Source: Afifella marina DSM 2698 (GTDB lineage: Bacteria; Pseudomonadota; Alphaproteobacteria; Rhizobiales; Afifellaceae). Taken from it: DNA of 64,000 nucleotides. The notes below the pieces were generated by a model. It worked only from the letters and a program-made list of their open reading frames with translations, had not been told where the DNA came from and did no database searches. Both the position numbers and the translations under genes were made by a program. Position 1 is the first letter of the stretch; the number at the start of each line of letters is the position of its first letter. Of this stretch, positions 11,479-19,086 are shown in pieces. The DNA is taken from contig NZ_FMVW01000001.1 in the NCBI RefSeq assembly GCF_900102695.1, positions 930,001-994,000 on the forward strand, written 5' to 3'.

Positions 11479-12521
11479 ATGCGATGACGAATCCCGCAGA
11501 TTTCGAAGCCCCGATGCGCCTCGCTCAAGCGACCCCGGACGCTGCCTCGCCCGGTGCAACGGCGCCGTCCGATGCGACGCCCTCGATGGATGGGGCCACA
11601 CCTCCAGCTGACGCCCCAGGCGCCGACGGGGCGGTATCCACTCCTGAAACTGCCTCTCCGGATATGCCGGCGCCAGATGCGGCCGCGCCGTCCGGAGCCC
11701 CGGATGGCACGGGGCCCGATGCGTTCGGCGCCGATCCTGGGACAGCGGCGGCGCCGATGGGCGCAGCTGATAACGCTCTAACGCCGGACATGACGGCCGC
11801 CGGCAGCCATCATTTCTTAGGCCTCGATTTCGACCGCGCGCTCGGGCTCCTCGATCTCGGCGGGCCGGTGGTGGCGATCCTGGTTGTCCTGTCGATCGTG
11901 GCGCTCGCCATCATCATTCGTAAGCTCTTCGACATTCTGCCGTTGGCCGGCGGCCGGCGCGGCCGTGTCGCCGGTGCCGTGCGCGACTGGCGGCAGGGCG
12001 AGCGGCGCGAGGCGCTCGCCAAGGTGCGGGACCTCAAGGGACCGACGGCGACGGTGGTCGCAACAGCGATGGCGCTCTCCATGAAGCGGGTTGCGCCCTC
12101 CGTCCTCCGCGAAGAGGTGGAGAGGGTGGCGAACGAGGAGCTCTACCGTCTGCGCCGGCATCTGCGCGGGCTTGAGGCGATCGCGCAGGTGGCGCCGCTT
12201 CTCGGTCTCTTCGGCACCATTCTCGGTATGATCGAGGCCTTTCAGACGCTGCAGGTGGCGGGTTCCAATGTCGATCCAGCGATGCTCGCCGGCGGCATTT
12301 GGGTGGCGCTTCTGACGACGGCGGTCGGCCTTGCCGTCGCCATTCCGTGCAACCTCGCCCTCCATTGGTTCGAAGGACGTATCGACCAGGAACGGCAGGC
12401 AATCGAGAACCTCGCCACCTCCGTACTGACGACGGCCGAGGCGCGTCTTCATCTGGGCGAACGGGCGGGTGAGGAAGAGGCACTCTCTGCGCATCTGACG
12501 GAGCCCGCTCATGCGCATTAG
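11475..12521 (+). CDS. exbB: ExbB, MotA/TolQ/ExbB proton channel family
   Basis: Proton-channel subunit that, with ExbD, powers TonB. It is 348 residues from a GTG start (GGAGG 7 nt upstream, overlapping the previous stop). Residues 1-105 are a low-complexity Pro/Ala/Asp-rich extension, probably periplasmic, unlike the short E. coli protein but common in alphaproteobacteria. The core has a first membrane helix (GGPVVAILVVLSIVALAII), a cytoplasmic domain with REEVERVANEELYRLRRHLR, and the two signature helices IAQVAPLLGLFGTILGMIEA and GIWVALLTTAVGLAVAIPCN. Its end overlaps the first exbD by 11 bp. Confidence 0.92.
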   Translation: MNAMTNPADFEAPMRLAQATPDAASPGATAPSDATPSMDGATPPADAPGADGAVSTPETASPDMPAPDAAAPSGAPDGTGPDAFGADPGTAAAPMGAADNALTPDMTAAGSHHFLGLDFDRALGLLDLGGPVVAILVVLSIVALAIIIRKLFDILPLAGGRRGRVAGAVRDWRQGERREALAKVRDLKGPTATVVATAMALSMKRVAPSVLREEVERVANEELYRLRRHLRGLEAIAQVAPLLGLFGTILGMIEAFQTLQVAGSNVDPAMLAGGIWVALLTTAVGLAVAIPCNLALHWFEGRIDQERQAIENLATSVLTTAEARLHLGERAGEEEALSAHLTEPAHAH

Positions 12522-12906
12522 CGCCAGGGCGCCCCGCCACCGTGCCATGAGCATGACGCCGTTGATCGACGTCGTCTTTCTGCTGCTCCTGTTTTTCATG
12601 CTGGCCTCGACTTTTGCGCGCTTCGGCTCGGTCGATGTCACCCTAGCGCGTGAGACGGGCGCCTCGTCGCGCCAGGCGGCGCCGATGCGCAATGTTCTGA
12701 TCTCGGTCCGCGAAGACGGCTTTTATGCCGTCGATGGGGCGCCGGTGGAGCTTGCAGCACTCGGTGGGCGGCTGAAGGACAAGGGCGGTGACGACGAAGC
12801 CCGGGTGATCGTGCGTGCCTCTTCCGGTGCCGTCGCGCAGGACATCGTTTCGGCCGTCGATGCGGCGCGCCGGGCGGCGATCGGCCCGGTCCTTCTGGTG
12901 CACTGA
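12511..12906 (+). CDS. exbD: ExbD, biopolymer transport protein (first copy)
   Basis: ExbD/TolR family protein of 131 residues: short cytoplasmic N-terminus, one membrane helix (about residues 15-36) and a small periplasmic domain. The helix carries Asp20 in MTPLIDVVFLLLLFFMLAST, the membrane aspartate essential for proton flow in ExbD/TolR. The start overlaps exbB. A second ExbD-like gene follows 11 bp later, so the complex may contain two different ExbD chains. Confidence 0.92.
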   Translation: MRISARAPRHRAMSMTPLIDVVFLLLLFFMLASTFARFGSVDVTLARETGASSRQAAPMRNVLISVREDGFYAVDGAPVELAALGGRLKDKGGDDEARVIVRASSGAVAQDIVSAVDAARRAAIGPVLLVH

Positions 12907-12917
12907 GCGGGGCGGCG

Positions 12918-13319
12918 ATGCGGCTCACCCAACCACGCAAATCCGCGCCGGGCGATGACCTCGTCCCGCTCATCAATGTCGTCTTTCTGCTTCTGATCTT
13001 CTTCCTGCTCGCCGGGACGCTGATGCCGGCTCCCTCCGCTCCGGTGGACTACGTGAGGGCGGGTGCCGAGCCGGCGCCATCGATCCCGGCCAATGCCGTC
13101 TATGTCGATGCGGAGGGTCTCACCTATTTCGACGGCGAGCAGCTGACGGGCGAAGCCCTGCGCCGGCGTCTTGCGGCCGCTGAGCCCGGTGCCGGCAAAA
13201 TTCCACTCGTGCTCGATCGCGGCGTGACCATGGAGCGATTGAAGCCTGTCTTCGATGATCTGACCGCCGCGGGACTTGCGAAGGTCGAACTGATGACGGT
13301 GCGAGGGAGCGCACGGTGA
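12918..13319 (+). CDS. exbD: ExbD-like protein (second copy), Asn in place of the membrane Asp
   Basis: ExbD family protein of 133 residues with the same plan as the preceding copy: short N-terminus, one membrane helix, and a periplasmic domain ending GLAKVELMTVRGSAR. The key difference is LVPLINVVFLLLIFFLLAG: residue 20 is Asn (AAT at 12975-12977), at the same position number as the proton-carrying Asp20 of the first copy. This chain probably cannot relay protons itself and may be a structural or regulatory partner. It overlaps tonB by 4 bases (GTGA), so its stoichiometry is likely coupled to TonB. Confidence 0.88.
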   Translation: MRLTQPRKSAPGDDLVPLINVVFLLLIFFLLAGTLMPAPSAPVDYVRAGAEPAPSIPANAVYVDAEGLTYFDGEQLTGEALRRRLAAAEPGAGKIPLVLDRGVTMERLKPVFDDLTAAGLAKVELMTVRGSAR

Positions 13320-14344
13320 CGAAGGACCGGGTGGCCTGGATCGTCGCGGCTGTTGTCGCCGTCGCACTGCATGCGGCGGTTCTGGTCACGTTTATGGCTT
13401 CGCCAGAATCCGCGCTCGATGGCGGCGCCGGCCAGCCCGAAGCCGTCGCCGGCATCGCCGAGGCGGACTTCTTCCAGATGATGAGCGATGTGAGCGCCAA
13501 CGACGCGGAAAGCCCGAGCGACGTTGTCGAAACGGGCGAGCCGCTCGATCCGGTGGAGGAGACAGAGGTCGTCGAAGCCGTTGCGCCGGAAACGCTGGAG
13601 GAGGTCGTGCCGGAAGAGGTGCCGCCGTCTCAAGACGAGGAAACGGCCGAGCCGCCCGCGCCGGAGACCGTGGAACAGGTGCCTCCAGAACAGGTTTTGC
13701 CAAGCGAGCCCGATGAGGTCGCAGAGGCGCGCCCGGCGGAGGAAGTGGAGCCGGTCGAAGAGGTGCTGCAGCCGGTCGAGGAGGTGACGGAGATGTCTGC
13801 GCTGTCGCCGGAGCCCGAGGTGGCGATGCCGCAGGCGCGACCCGACGCCGTGCCGCAGGAGGTACTGGAAGCCTATCGCGCCGAAAAGCAGGCCGAGCGC
13901 GAAGCCGCCGAACGGCGTGAACGTGAGCGCGCCGAGGCGGCAGCCCGTCGCCGCGAGGAGGCGCAGGAGGCGGCGCGCCGGGACGCCGCTCGCAGCCGTC
14001 CAGCGCCGAGTGGCGGGGCCCGCGCCGGTGGCGGCGGCAGCCAGGCGCAGGGGCCGAGCCGACGCGCCGTGGCGACCTACAACAGCCGCATCTACGCCCA
14101 TCTGGCGCGCTACAAGCGTTATCCTTCCGGCGGACGCAGCAACGGCACAGTGACCGTGCGCTTCACCATTTCCGCCTCGGGTGCGGCCGGAGGCGTGCGC
14201 CTCACGGGTTCTTCGGGCGATGCCGCGCTCGATCAGGCGGCCGTGGCCATGGTCACTCGTGCCTCGCCCTTCCCGCGCATCCCGCGCGAGTTCGGGCGCA
14301 GCTCCATGACCTTTACCGTTCCCGTCAGCTATACGCGCCGCTAA
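13316..14344 (+). CDS. tonB: TonB, energy transducer
   Basis: TonB family protein of 342 residues. One N-terminal signal anchor (VAWIVAAVVAVALHAAVLVT) includes the His that in TonB interacts with ExbD. Next comes a long acidic Pro/Glu/Val-rich linker (about residues 60-180, with repeats such as EPVEEV), then a charged Arg/Glu helix, and a C-terminal TonB domain from about residue 250 (YNSRIYAHLARYKRYP, GTVTVRFTISASG, DQAAVAMVTRASPFP, MTFTVPVSYTRR). The GTG start overlaps the exbD stop. It energises outer-membrane receptors; no TonB-dependent receptor is in the window, so the transported ligand (iron, heme or other) is unknown. Confidence 0.92.
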   Translation: MTKDRVAWIVAAVVAVALHAAVLVTFMASPESALDGGAGQPEAVAGIAEADFFQMMSDVSANDAESPSDVVETGEPLDPVEETEVVEAVAPETLEEVVPEEVPPSQDEETAEPPAPETVEQVPPEQVLPSEPDEVAEARPAEEVEPVEEVLQPVEEVTEMSALSPEPEVAMPQARPDAVPQEVLEAYRAEKQAEREAAERRERERAEAAARRREEAQEAARRDAARSRPAPSGGARAGGGGSQAQGPSRRAVATYNSRIYAHLARYKRYPSGGRSNGTVTVRFTISASGAAGGVRLTGSSGDAALDQAAVAMVTRASPFPRIPREFGRSSMTFTVPVSYTRR

Positions 14345-14457
14345 GGTCGTCCGAGTGCGGTCAAAGCTGGCGAGGTCCGAAAAGGGCTCGGCGCAGCTCC
14401 GATCCGCCTTATGTGGGCACGTAACGCGGCTGTGCCTGCGAAAACCGGGAGCGAGAA

Positions 14458-15498
14458 ATGTCTGAAGAGCGCGTCTTTCCGTTCGGCGCCCCTTTCGCCA
14501 TCGGGCGGGTGCCCGCAGCGGACGGCGCTGAGGAGAGCACGTCGTCGCAAGACCACGGGCGCAATCCGGGCATGCCGCTTAAGACCGACTGGTTCGAGGA
14601 GATGCGCATCAATGCCTCGGCCGTGGAGAGGCGAGCCGGGACCCTGGCGACGCGTCGCGGTCTGAAAAAGCAATGGCAGGCGGCATGGCTTTTGAAGGCG
14701 CTGATGTCGATCGATCTCACCACTTTGGCGGGCGACGACACGCCGGCGCGGGTACGGCGGCTCTGTGCCAAGGCACGGCGACCGCTCCGCACCGATCTCG
14801 TCGAGGCGCTCGGGCTTGCCGAAATGCCGAAGGTTGCTGCCGTCTGCGTTTACCCGACCATGGTCGGGCCGGCCGTGAAGGCGTTGGACGGCTCCGGCAT
14901 TCCCGTCGCTTCCGTCGCCACGGGCTTTCCTGCCGGGCTGATGCCGCTGCCGCTCAGGCTTGAGGAAATCCGCTATGCCGTTTCACAGGGGGCGAGCGAG
15001 ATCGATATCGTGATCACCCGCGCCCACGTCTTCGCGCAGGATTGGCAGGCGCTCTACGACGAGGTGGCGGCGATGCGCGAGGCCTCCGGCGCTGCCCATA
15101 TGAAGGCGATCCTGGCGACCGGCGATCTGAAGACGTTTCAGAATGTCTACAGTGCGTCCATGGTGGCGATGATGGCCGGCGCCGATTTCATCAAAACCTC
15201 GACCGGCAAGGAGGACGTGAACGCCACCCTGCCGGTCTCGCTCGTCATGGTGCGTGCAATCCGCGATTACCTGGAGCGCACGGGGGTGAAGATCGGCTTC
15301 AAGCCGGCGGGCGGGCTGAAGACGGCGAAGGATGCGCTCGCCTGGCAGATCCTGATGAAGGAAGAACTCGGCCGGGACTGGTTGGAGCGTGATCTCTTCC
15401 GCATCGGCGCGAGCTCACTTCTGGGCGACATCGAACGGCACATCGAACAATTCCTCACCGGGCGCCCTTCGTCTGCGATGCGCCACGCGGTGGGATGA
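14458..15498 (+). CDS. deoC: Deoxyribose-phosphate aldolase
   Basis: Class I aldolase that splits 2-deoxyribose 5-phosphate into glyceraldehyde 3-phosphate and acetaldehyde. It is 346 residues, longer than the E. coli enzyme (about 260) because of an N-terminal extension of about 85 residues. Active-site lysines are visible: Lys246 in DFIKTSTGK (Schiff base) and Lys282 in GFKPAGGLKT, with the acidic residue in GASEIDIVITRAHV. A GGGAGCGAGAA ribosome site precedes the ATG. The next gene, 10 bp downstream, is an ALDH16-type aldehyde dehydrogenase that could oxidise the acetaldehyde; this pairing supports a deoxynucleoside/deoxyribose catabolic role. Confidence 0.92.
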   Translation: MSEERVFPFGAPFAIGRVPAADGAEESTSSQDHGRNPGMPLKTDWFEEMRINASAVERRAGTLATRRGLKKQWQAAWLLKALMSIDLTTLAGDDTPARVRRLCAKARRPLRTDLVEALGLAEMPKVAAVCVYPTMVGPAVKALDGSGIPVASVATGFPAGLMPLPLRLEEIRYAVSQGASEIDIVITRAHVFAQDWQALYDEVAAMREASGAAHMKAILATGDLKTFQNVYSASMVAMMAGADFIKTSTGKEDVNATLPVSLVMVRAIRDYLERTGVKIGFKPAGGLKTAKDALAWQILMKEELGRDWLERDLFRIGASSLLGDIERHIEQFLTGRPSSAMRHAVG

Positions 15499-15508
15499 GG
15501 AGACGAGG

Positions 15509-17758
15509 ATGGCAGCGGTGACCGACATCCTGGAGACGATGGATTACGGCCTGGCACGCGAGAGCGACGCGGCCGCGCGCGACTGGCTCGCTCGCCACGA
15601 TGGCGCGTTTGGGTCGTTTATCGATGGCGGCTTCTCCGCATCCGCGGATCGCGAGTGCCTGGTCGTGAGCAATCCTGCGACGGGCGAGGTTTTGGCGCGG
15701 GTCGAGGCCGGAGGAGCGACGGAGATCGCAGCGGCGGTCGGCGCGGCCAAAACCGCCTTCGAGGCCTGGTCGGGGCTGCCTGGCCATCGGCGCGCCCGCC
15801 ATCTCCATGCGCTGGCGCGTCGTCTTGAGAAGCGGGCGGGCTTCTTCGCCGTGCTCATCGCGATCGAGACGGGACGTCCGCTCCGCGACGGCCGCGATAT
15901 CGATCTGCCGCTCGCGATCCAGCATTTCGATTATGCTGCAGGATGGGCGGAGCTCGTCGATAGTGAGTTTGCCGGTGACCGTCCTCTCGGCGTGTGTGCC
16001 GAGATCAGCAGCCGTGCCGGCGGGCTCGCGACGCTTGCTGGGAAAATCGCCTCGGCACTCGCCGCCGGCAACAGTGTTGTCGTTGTCCCGTCTGAGTGTG
16101 CGCCGCTCTCCGCGCTCGCCTTTGCCGAGGTCGTGGCGGAGGCCGGGTTGCCGGGCGGCGTCGTCAACATCGTCACGGGCGGTGAGGCGGCCGGCGAGGC
16201 ACTGCTGGCCCACGAGGATGTCGCGCGGATCGGCTTCGTCGGGCCGGTGGCGCGTGGCCGCGAGATCCGCCAGGCCCTGGCCGGAACCGGCAAGGAACTC
16301 GCCCTCGACCTCGGTGCGACGACGCCATTCCTCGTCTGCGCGGATGCCGATCTCGATGCGGCCGTGGAAAGCCTCGTCGACGGGAGTTTTCTGAGCGAGG
16401 GACAGAGCTGCTGTGCCGGCATACGGCTCCTCGTCCAGGAAGGCGTGGCCGAGAGGCTTCACACAAAGCTGAAGCGGCGCATGGCGAAGCTGCAACTCGG
16501 TGATCCGCTGGAGACATCGACCGATTGCGGACCGCTCGCAGACGATGCTGATCTTGCGCGTCTCACGACGCTGGTGGAGACGGCGCGCACCGAAGGCGCA
16601 GATGTCTGGCAGGCGGACGCCGACATGCCGGGAGAGGGCCGCTTTTTCCCGCCGACGCTTGTGAGCGATGTGGCGCCCGCCATGGGCGTGGCGGACGCGG
16701 AGATCGCCGGTCCGCTCATCTGCTCCACGACCTTCCGCACGCCGGATGAGGCGCTGAAGCTTGCCAACCACTCTCGATATGGCCGTACCGCGGCGGTCTT
16801 CTCGGAGAATGTCGGCCTCGCGCTCGATATGGCGACCAAGCTTCAGGCGAGCCTCGTCTGGGTGAATGGGACGAACCTTTTCGATGCGGCGGTCGGTTTC
16901 GGTGGTGTGAAGGAAAGCGGCTTCGGTCGCGATGGCGGCCGCGAAGGGTTTGCGGGCTATTTGAAACCGGCATGGCCGAGAGGGAGCGTCCCCGCTGATT
17001 TGCCGAAGAGCGATTTGTCCGGGACTGCGAAAACCAACGATATCAACAGCGCTGTCGACGCCGCGGCCAAGGCTGGGGGCTGGGCGACGATGAGCGGCCA
17101 TCAGCGGGCGCAGCGGCTCTATCGCCTTGCCGAAAAGCTGGAAACACGTGCGAGCGAGCTTGCGGCCCGTCTCGCCTCCGTGAGCGGCGGAAGCGCCGAC
17201 GCCGCTGCCGAGGAGGTGGCGCTTTCGGCCGCGCGCATCGCCTATTACGCGGCGTGGGCCGACAAATTTGACGGTGCGGTGCATTCCACGCTGGCGCGCC
17301 ATGTGACGATCGCCGTCCACGAGCCGGTCGGCGTGATGGGCATTTTGTGCCCGCCGCAGGCTCCGCTCTTAGGGCTCGTTTCGCTGGTGGCGCCGGCAAT
17401 CGCCATGGGCAATCGTGTCGTCGTCGTTCCCTCGGCGGCGGCACCGCTCGCGGCGCTGGAGTTTTCGCAGATGCTTGATGCGAGCGGCGTGCCGGCAGGC
17501 GTCGTCAATGTCGTCGCCGGCGATCCTCTTGAGGTTTCGGCAACACTTGGCGGGCATGATGATGTCGCCGCGTGCTGGCATTTCGCAGGCCCGGACGGAC
17601 TTGCCGATTGCGAGCGCGAGGCCGCGGGCAATCTCAAGTTAATCTGGTCCGTCGACGGTCGCCGGATCGACTGGCGCGATGCCGGTGAGGGGCAGGGACG
17701 CCACTATCTCGTCCATGCGACGCAGGTGAAAAATATCTGCGTGCCTTATGGGGCCTAG
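15509..17758 (+). CDS. ALDH16-type two-domain aldehyde dehydrogenase
   Basis: Protein of 749 residues, much longer than a normal ALDH (about 480-500). Residues 20-490 form a complete ALDH domain with the catalytic cysteine Cys301 in SEGQSCCAGIRLLV. The usual general-base Glu (ELGG) is Asp267 in ALDLGATTPFLV. Residues 520-749 repeat part of the ALDH fold (HEPVGVMGILCPPQAPLLGL, GNRVVVVPSAAAPLAALEFS) but end before any catalytic Cys motif. This fits the ALDH16 family, in which the second domain is non-catalytic and structural. The start at 15509 follows GGAGACGAGG. Linked to deoC, so acetaldehyde or a related small aldehyde is a plausible substrate; this is inference. Confidence 0.85.
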   Translation: MAAVTDILETMDYGLARESDAAARDWLARHDGAFGSFIDGGFSASADRECLVVSNPATGEVLARVEAGGATEIAAAVGAAKTAFEAWSGLPGHRRARHLHALARRLEKRAGFFAVLIAIETGRPLRDGRDIDLPLAIQHFDYAAGWAELVDSEFAGDRPLGVCAEISSRAGGLATLAGKIASALAAGNSVVVVPSECAPLSALAFAEVVAEAGLPGGVVNIVTGGEAAGEALLAHEDVARIGFVGPVARGREIRQALAGTGKELALDLGATTPFLVCADADLDAAVESLVDGSFLSEGQSCCAGIRLLVQEGVAERLHTKLKRRMAKLQLGDPLETSTDCGPLADDADLARLTTLVETARTEGADVWQADADMPGEGRFFPPTLVSDVAPAMGVADAEIAGPLICSTTFRTPDEALKLANHSRYGRTAAVFSENVGLALDMATKLQASLVWVNGTNLFDAAVGFGGVKESGFGRDGGREGFAGYLKPAWPRGSVPADLPKSDLSGTAKTNDINSAVDAAAKAGGWATMSGHQRAQRLYRLAEKLETRASELAARLASVSGGSADAAAEEVALSAARIAYYAAWADKFDGAVHSTLARHVTIAVHEPVGVMGILCPPQAPLLGLVSLVAPAIAMGNRVVVVPSAAAPLAALEFSQMLDASGVPAGVVNVVAGDPLEVSATLGGHDDVAACWHFAGPDGLADCEREAAGNLKLIWSVDGRRIDWRDAGEGQGRHYLVHATQVKNICVPYGA

Positions 17759-17805
17759 CCGCGGCACTTGAATCATTTTCTGAAGAAAGCACGACTCGCC
17801 CCACG

Positions 17806-17820
17806 ATCTTGACTCAAGAT
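17806..17820. repeat. Short perfect palindrome between convergent genes
   Basis: ATCTTGA-C-TCAAGAT (7-1-7) lies in the roughly 100-bp gap between the convergent ALDH16 and zinc-peptidase genes. With a 1-nt centre it would make a poor RNA hairpin loop, so it may be a protein site or chance. No function is assigned. Confidence 0.3.
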
Positions 17821-17858
17821 GTGCAGATCTCCCGTTAACCTTCTGATAACCATGAGGT

Positions 17859-18935
17859 TCAATGGGCGACGTCGCCCGCCCGGCCATGCACGAGGTCGTG
17901 GATGAAGCCGAGCTTGCCGATGACCGTGGGCGAGAGCACGAACGGGTAGAGATCCTGCAGGCCCATTGCCCGGTTGAAGGCGTTGAGTGCCGCCGTGACG
18001 GCATGCCCCGCCTCCATGATCGTGGTGATGGCGACGTCGTCGGCGAAAACGTCGAAATCGACCGTGACCGACAGATGCCCGTCGGCATCGACTGAAGGCG
18101 CCGTCGAGATCCCCCAATGTGAGGCGGTTTCAACTGTGTCGACGAGATGGAAGTAATGCGCCCAGGTCTCCGCGAAATCCTCCCAGGGGTGAGCGCCGGC
18201 ATAGGCGGAGACGAAATAATCCTGCCAGTCGGGACGAGGGCCCCGGGCGTAATGGATCTTGAGTGCTTGGCCGTAATCGGCGCGGTCGTCGCCGAAGATG
18301 GCGCGGCAGGCCTCCAAAGTATTGCCGTCTCGCACCAGTCGGTCCCAATACCAGTGCCCGACCTCGTGGCGGAAATGGCCGAGGAGCGTGCGATAGGGTT
18401 CTCCCATGACGACGCGGCGGCGTTCGCGCTCGGCATCGTCCGCTTCGGCAAGCGCGATGGTGATCTCGCCATTGTCGTGGCCGGTCATGACCGGCGCATC
18501 GGCATCTGGCGTGTCGGCGAGAAAAGCGAAGCCGAGACCTTCCGGATGCTCTGCGCGCGTCAAAAGCGGCAGGCGAAGCCGCATGGCCGTATAGATCATG
18601 CGGTGCTTGGCTGCCTCCATCCGTCGCCATAACGCGAGATTCTCCACCCTCGACAGATCGGGAACGGTGAGATTGTGGCGGCAGGCCGCGCAGAATGTCT
18701 CGCCGCTGTCGGCCGGGAGCAGCCAATTGCAGACGCCGAAAGCCGCGTTGGCGCAATATCTCCAGCGTCCCTCTGGCGCGCCGTCCCCGACCGCCTCGAA
18801 ATCGCCGTCGCGATCTTCGAGCGCCAACATGGCGTTGGAATAAGGTTCGTAGCCGAGCGTGGAACGACAGCGCTCGCAGATCGTGTTCTCGAAAAAGAGG
18901 ATCTGTGAACAGACGGGGCAGGAGAAGAGCTTCAT
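17859..18935 (-). CDS. Putative zinc-binding metallopeptidase with N-terminal zinc ribbon
   Basis: Protein of 358 residues. The N-terminus is a zinc ribbon (CPVCSQILFFENTICERC, then CxxxxxxxC and CAACRHN), followed by a helical domain and a metallopeptidase-like motif HEVGHWYWD with the first His at residue 190. The later PWEDFAETWAHYFHLVDT supplies a likely third ligand. This arrangement matches the family of putative zinc-binding peptidases often annotated DUF2248-like or Peptidase_Mx in proteobacteria. ATG at 18935 (MKLFSCPVC) is chosen because the ribbon begins there; an upstream extension lacks family character. Enzymatic activity has not been established for most relatives. No operon partner. 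Confidence 0.8.
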   Translation of the reverse strand: MKLFSCPVCSQILFFENTICERCRSTLGYEPYSNAMLALEDRDGDFEAVGDGAPEGRWRYCANAAFGVCNWLLPADSGETFCAACRHNLTVPDLSRVENLALWRRMEAAKHRMIYTAMRLRLPLLTRAEHPEGLGFAFLADTPDADAPVMTGHDNGEITIALAEADDAERERRRVVMGEPYRTLLGHFRHEVGHWYWDRLVRDGNTLEACRAIFGDDRADYGQALKIHYARGPRPDWQDYFVSAYAGAHPWEDFAETWAHYFHLVDTVETASHWGISTAPSVDADGHLSVTVDFDVFADDVAITTIMEAGHAVTAALNAFNRAMGLQDLYPFVLSPTVIGKLGFIHDLVHGRAGDVAH

Positions 18936-19086
18936 CGTCAATGACCTGGATTGCGGGCGCGCGCGATCACCGCCGGATCGCAATCGACGCCCGGCTCGCT
19001 TTGAAGGCTGGTTCGCAATGAATGCCCGGCTCGCCATGAATGGATGAGCGCCGCTGTGGTTCCCGTCCGGCGGGTATGCAAGCCGC

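Noticed and set aside
15455-17320. Minus-strand 621-codon open frame opposite the ALDH16 gene
   Set aside because: Shadow frame; low-complexity Arg/Gly/Ala sequence without motif, while the opposite strand has clear ALDH motifs.
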